Assembly (NCBI RefSeq): GCF_001557235.1
Contig: NZ_LSJI01000016.1
Location: 1 to 15,965, forward strand
Reading direction: 5' to 3'
DNA from: Phenylobacterium sp. CCH9-H3
GTDB lineage: Bacteria; Pseudomonadota; Alphaproteobacteria; Caulobacterales; Caulobacteraceae
Length of the DNA stretch: 15,965 nt
Shown: in pieces, positions 13,449 to 15,965 of the stretch
Layout: every line of letters starts with the position of its first letter
How positions within the stretch are numbered: position 1 is the stretch's first letter
The notes under the pieces: generated by a model
What the model was told of the DNA's origin: nothing
Seen by the model: the letters and a program-made list of their open reading frames with translations, nothing else
Database searches by the model: none
Made by a program: the position numbers and the translations under genes

Positions 13449-15084
13449 GCGTAAGGCTGCGGGCGAGCCCGAGCTGATCCAGACCGCGTCGCGAGCGATC
13501 GTGCATCTGCGTGCGCAGAATAGGAAACAGCGGCTAGGGCTAATGTTTGGCTCAGGTGCGAGCAAGGACCTGGGTTTCCCAGACTGGAAGCAACTCATCG
13601 CGGCCATAGCCATCCATCCGGAAGTTGAGGCCGAACGACTGCTTGCGCAGATCAAGGCGGAGAGTGGTTCGCCCGAACGCTCCCTTGCAGGTCTGACCCA
13701 CATCATGTTTGAGCATTTCCGCTCGCGAAAAGTGCGCGATCTTGGTGTTTCTGGCTCTATCCCTGCGCTAGATGAGCAGCGGATCAAGAGCGACTGGCTG
13801 CGCATCATCCATGAGGAGCTCTATCGGGGGTCTGATTCCGATTCCCGCACGCAGAGGATGCGAGATCATCCCTACCTGTCAGCGTTCGCCGACATTATTA
13901 AGAAGTCGCCGTTAACCGTTAACTACAATTTCGACGACGCTCTTGAGAAATTGCTCCGCGATGCGCGTGATGAGGATGAACGGAGTACTACCCGAGGTTA
14001 TGAGAGCGCGGACAAGCCAAACGCGCAGTTTTTGCACGATACCGGCGTAATATATCACCCAAACGGCTTCCTACCTGCGGCCTTTGAGGATGGTGCGAGT
14101 GCGGAAGTCGTATTCTCAAACGACGCTTTTCAAGACCAATTGATCAGCGCAGCAGGTGGAAAATATGTTCATCTGTCCAACCATCTGTTTCGAAATACAT
14201 GCCTGCTGATCGGGTTGTCGCTGGATGACACCACATTACAAAGCATGTTGCGACAGAACGCAGTAAAGAACCCGGGCCATATACATTATATCGTACACTT
14301 TGTAAAAAGCCATGCGGAATTGTCTGCTGCGTCGCGTGAAGCCATATTCGCCGCGAACTACAGTTCTTACAATCTGTACACACTATTCTTAACTGCGGAA
14401 GGTATTAGTGAACTAGCCAGTCTAATTCGAATGCACGAAGATGATTTTAATCGACGCTTTCCACTGAAAAAGCGAAAATACGTATACTACGTAATCGGAT
14501 CGATTGGAGCGGGTAAGAGCACTGCAGCAGGAAATTTTCGCAATCTGATCACCTACGATGAGTGGACCGACGAGCGCCCTGTCGAACTGGCGCGGCCGCA
14601 GAGCGAGTTTGACGAGGAGACGGCGACCAAGTTGGACGCTTGGATTGCGGAGCAGTTTGGCAAGAAGAACTACGCGCTTCACAAGTGCAAAGAGGGCATC
14701 CATCTCGTTGATCGATGCCCACTCGATCCACTGACCTTCCCGGGAGATCGGCAGCGAAAGGCCGAGAACCTACTTGAAGCGATCGTCGGCGAGGCGGGCG
14801 ATCACAAGGTCGAACAGGGACACGTGATCCTGCTTGAATCCAGCATCGACGAGCTCAAGCTGCGCAACAGCCTGAAGCACAAATACTGGTCTGACGCAAA
14901 ATTGCAGGAACTTCTCGCTGACATTGAGAACGTCTACGAGACTGTTGAAAAGACGCGCATCTGTACCCGGGGTAGGACCGCGGCCGAGGTGGCCAGGGAG
15001 ATCGCCAAAGTGATTTTCTTGGAAGACTACCGTCCGGTAGATATTGAGGAAACGCTCAATAGCTTCGCGAAGGCAACTGCATGA
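13435..15084 (+). CDS. SIR2-like / nucleoside-kinase-like fusion protein
   Basis: A 549-residue fusion. The N-terminal half is SIR2-like: FGSGASKDLGFPDW (38-51), TVNYNFDDALE (161-171), VIYHPNGFLP (205-214) and LIGLSLDDTTLQSML (258-272), in the order seen in defence SIR2 proteins that bind or destroy NAD. At the usual His-Gly site it has Asn210-Gly, with a histidine two residues earlier (H208), so catalysis may be altered. The C-terminal half (about 346-530) is a P-loop kinase: GSIGAGKST (355-363), then DRCPLDPLTF (426-435), like nucleoside or nucleotide kinases, and a lid-like RNSLKHKYW (477-485). The start overlaps the previous gene by 14 bases and the stop overlaps the next in ATGA. Part of the gene is strikingly AT-rich. 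Substrates are not known. Confidence 0.72.
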   Translation: MAEPKRKAAGEPELIQTASRAIVHLRAQNRKQRLGLMFGSGASKDLGFPDWKQLIAAIAIHPEVEAERLLAQIKAESGSPERSLAGLTHIMFEHFRSRKVRDLGVSGSIPALDEQRIKSDWLRIIHEELYRGSDSDSRTQRMRDHPYLSAFADIIKKSPLTVNYNFDDALEKLLRDARDEDERSTTRGYESADKPNAQFLHDTGVIYHPNGFLPAAFEDGASAEVVFSNDAFQDQLISAAGGKYVHLSNHLFRNTCLLIGLSLDDTTLQSMLRQNAVKNPGHIHYIVHFVKSHAELSAASREAIFAANYSSYNLYTLFLTAEGISELASLIRMHEDDFNRRFPLKKRKYVYYVIGSIGAGKSTAAGNFRNLITYDEWTDERPVELARPQSEFDEETATKLDAWIAEQFGKKNYALHKCKEGIHLVDRCPLDPLTFPGDRQRKAENLLEAIVGEAGDHKVEQGHVILLESSIDELKLRNSLKHKYWSDAKLQELLADIENVYETVEKTRICTRGRTAAEVAREIAKVIFLEDYRPVDIEETLNSFAKATA

Positions 15085-15548
15085 ATAATAGATTCTGCAT
15101 CTACTTCGCCGCGCCGCTCTTTAACCCGCGAGAGCTGGCTTATAATCTTTCATTGGTCAGCCGCATCGAGGCGCTCGGTGCCACCGTCTTTCTGCCGCAG
15201 CGTGACGGCGCACTCCTCGTTGAAATGTTAGCTGCTGGTGTTCCTCAGAGCGTCGCAGAGCGGCGCGTGTTTTTGCAGGACACAGGGGCCATGAGGGCTG
15301 CTTCGTTCGGCGTTGCGGTGCTAGATGGCTCTAACATCGACGACGGTGTGGCCTTCGAGATCGGCTACCTTCATGCGTTGGGGGTGGAATGTATTGGGCT
15401 GCAAACGGACGTTCGCCGTGCGCTTCCGACTGGGAACAATCCGATGATTGGCCAGGCCCTTCAAGTCATCGCACGGGACGAAGATGAGCTCCTCAGCTTG
15501 ATAGATGCCGCCCACCAGCGGCATCGAGAGCTCCTAGCAACCGGCTAG
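15081..15548 (+). CDS. Nucleoside 2-deoxyribosyltransferase family protein
   Basis: A 155-residue protein of the family that swaps bases on 2'-deoxyribonucleosides or, in DNPH1-type members, hydrolyses deoxynucleoside monophosphates. IYFAAPLF (7-14) is the family's opening strand and loop. D67, D87 and E93 (the last two in IDDGVAFEIG) have the same spacing, 20 and 6 residues, as D72, D92 and E98 in the Lactobacillus leichmannii enzyme, so the active site looks intact. NPMIG (120-124) matches the family's late substrate-binding segment. It starts at an ATG overlapping the SIR2-kinase stop by four bases and ends the operon. The pairing with a kinase domain and QueC suggests it handles a deoxynucleoside, perhaps a deazaguanine one. 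Confidence 0.85.
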   Translation: MNNRFCIYFAAPLFNPRELAYNLSLVSRIEALGATVFLPQRDGALLVEMLAAGVPQSVAERRVFLQDTGAMRAASFGVAVLDGSNIDDGVAFEIGYLHALGVECIGLQTDVRRALPTGNNPMIGQALQVIARDEDELLSLIDAAHQRHRELLATG

Positions 15549-15686
15549 TCGTTACGCACTACGAAGTCACTAGCGGTGCCGCATGGTCATGCCGAGGAAT
15601 GGATATCGCGGACGCCCGCAACGACTCAAGCCCCCACCACCCCCTACGTCCGAACCTGACGCACCACGCCTCCACACTCCCCCGGT
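15549..15686. other. Intergenic region at the right edge of the accessory block
   Basis: 138 bases without a gene. GCTAGT (15544-15549) and ACTAGC (15569-15574) form a weak 6-bp inverted repeat around the stop codon, and GCATG-GT-CATGC (15582-15593) is a small palindrome. Neither has a T tract. The stretch 15628-15682 is rich in C runs. Composition returns to host type after it. Confidence 0.4.
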
Positions 15687-15965
15687 ATGTTGGACGCGCT
15701 CGACATTACCGAGGCGGAGGCTGAGGGCCTTTCCGAACTCGCACAGCATGACCTCGCGCTGGCGCGGGACTTTGCGCGGCGGGCGCAGGCGGCGGAGGAT
15801 TCCGACGAGGCCAGCCGGCTGGGGCGCAGCTATCAGCGCGCGGCGCGGTCGTATCGCCAGACCCTGGCGCTGAAGGCGCGGCTGAAGCGGGACCTGGCGG
15901 CCGCCGCCCGGGACCAGGCCGGCGCGCCGAAGCCCAGGCCCGGCGGGGCGGCCGTGGCCCGCCGC
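15687..15965 (+). CDS. Hypothetical protein, 5' part only (runs off the right edge)
   Basis: An open frame from the ATG at 15687 to the window end gives 93 residues with no stop: MLDALDITEAEAEGLSEL at the start, then an alanine/arginine/glutamate-rich region with DLALARDFARRAQAAED and SYQRAARSYRQTLALKARL, predicted to be almost entirely helical. Its GC-rich third positions match the host genes. I recall similar helical hypothetical proteins with ITEAEAE near the start in Caulobacterales, unverified. There is no ribosome site before the ATG; GTG and TTG alternatives downstream are less attractive. The function is unknown. It marks the return to core-type sequence. Confidence 0.6.
   Translation, partial: MLDALDITEAEAEGLSELAQHDLALARDFARRAQAAEDSDEASRLGRSYQRAARSYRQTLALKARLKRDLAAAARDQAGAPKPRPGGAAVARR

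Larger units (their letters stand above)
11340..15680. other. Candidate horizontally acquired block carrying the four-gene operon
   Basis: Between the MaoC gene and the partial gene at 15687, base composition drops. Hand counts give 42-43% GC at 14281-14400 and about 60% at 11641-11700, against about 77% at 5161-5220 in the oxidoreductase operon. Codon third positions relax accordingly (many A/T-ending codons such as ATT, AAT and TTA). All four genes in it are one operon with a non-housekeeping set of domains. No integrase, transposase, tRNA edge or clear direct repeat marks its ends, so the boundaries are approximate. Confidence 0.5.

Noticed and set aside
11592..15548. Type IV CBASS or QatABCD assignment for the four-gene operon
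   Set aside because: Only the QueC-like gene is shared. There is no CD-NTase, OGG-type glycosylase, QatA ATPase, QatB or TatD-like nuclease in the window.
15544..15574. Terminator formed by GCTAGT/ACTAGC after the operon
   Set aside because: Only six pairs, a loop of about 19 bases and no T tract; too weak to call.
11340..15680. Attachment-site direct repeats bounding the accessory block
   Set aside because: By eye the best shared words (CTAGCGG, GACGCCCG) are only 7-8 bases and not positioned as clean boundaries.
1..15965. CRISPR array or insertion sequence
   Set aside because: No regularly spaced repeats with unique spacers and no transposase gene were found.

Overview
The window looks like chromosomal DNA of a GC-rich alphaproteobacterium, most likely Caulobacterales (Caulobacter/Phenylobacterium type). 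This rests on base composition, a trigger factor preceded by a tRNA-Leu, a CCCGG-type palindromic intergenic repeat, and short hypothetical proteins of a style I associate with that order. No 16S or other marker is present, so the assignment is an inference.

Layout. 1-91: start of a small hypothetical gene leaving the window on the minus strand. 195-1424 (-): family-4 glycosyltransferase. 1557-1639: tRNA-Leu(UAG). 1731-2314: RelB/DinJ antitoxin and RelE/ParE toxin, translationally coupled, lying between the tRNA and tig. 2541-3899: trigger factor, followed by a REP-like palindrome and a strong hairpin terminator. 4043-4219 (-): a 58-residue acidic protein. 4557-9240: a tightly overlapping three-gene operon for a 2-oxoacid (probably 2-oxoglutarate) oxidoreductase with its own FAD/NAD(P)/iron-sulfur subunit. 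9221-11315 (-): a TspO/MBR-like membrane protein, a DUF3313-like lipoprotein and a MaoC hydratase.

From about 11340 to 15680 base usage and codon usage change. Parts of this stretch fall to about 42% GC by hand count, against about 77% in a sample of the oxidoreductase operon. It holds one compact four-gene operon: a complete QueC-like 7-cyano-7-deazaguanine synthase; a DUF6884-like plus GIY-YIG-like two-domain protein; a SIR2-like plus P-loop nucleoside-kinase-like fusion; and a nucleoside 2-deoxyribosyltransferase with its catalytic residues conserved. Spacings are +3, -14 and -4 nt, so the genes are probably made together. Host-like DNA resumes with a partial hypothetical gene at 15687.

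The four-gene operon is the most interesting object here. It looks like an accessory, probably defence-type, system combining deazaguanine chemistry, deoxynucleoside exchange and phosphorylation, an NAD-type sensor/effector fold and a possible nuclease. It lacks the hallmark genes of the two QueC-containing defence systems I know (type IV CBASS and QatABCD). The function is inferred from domains only.
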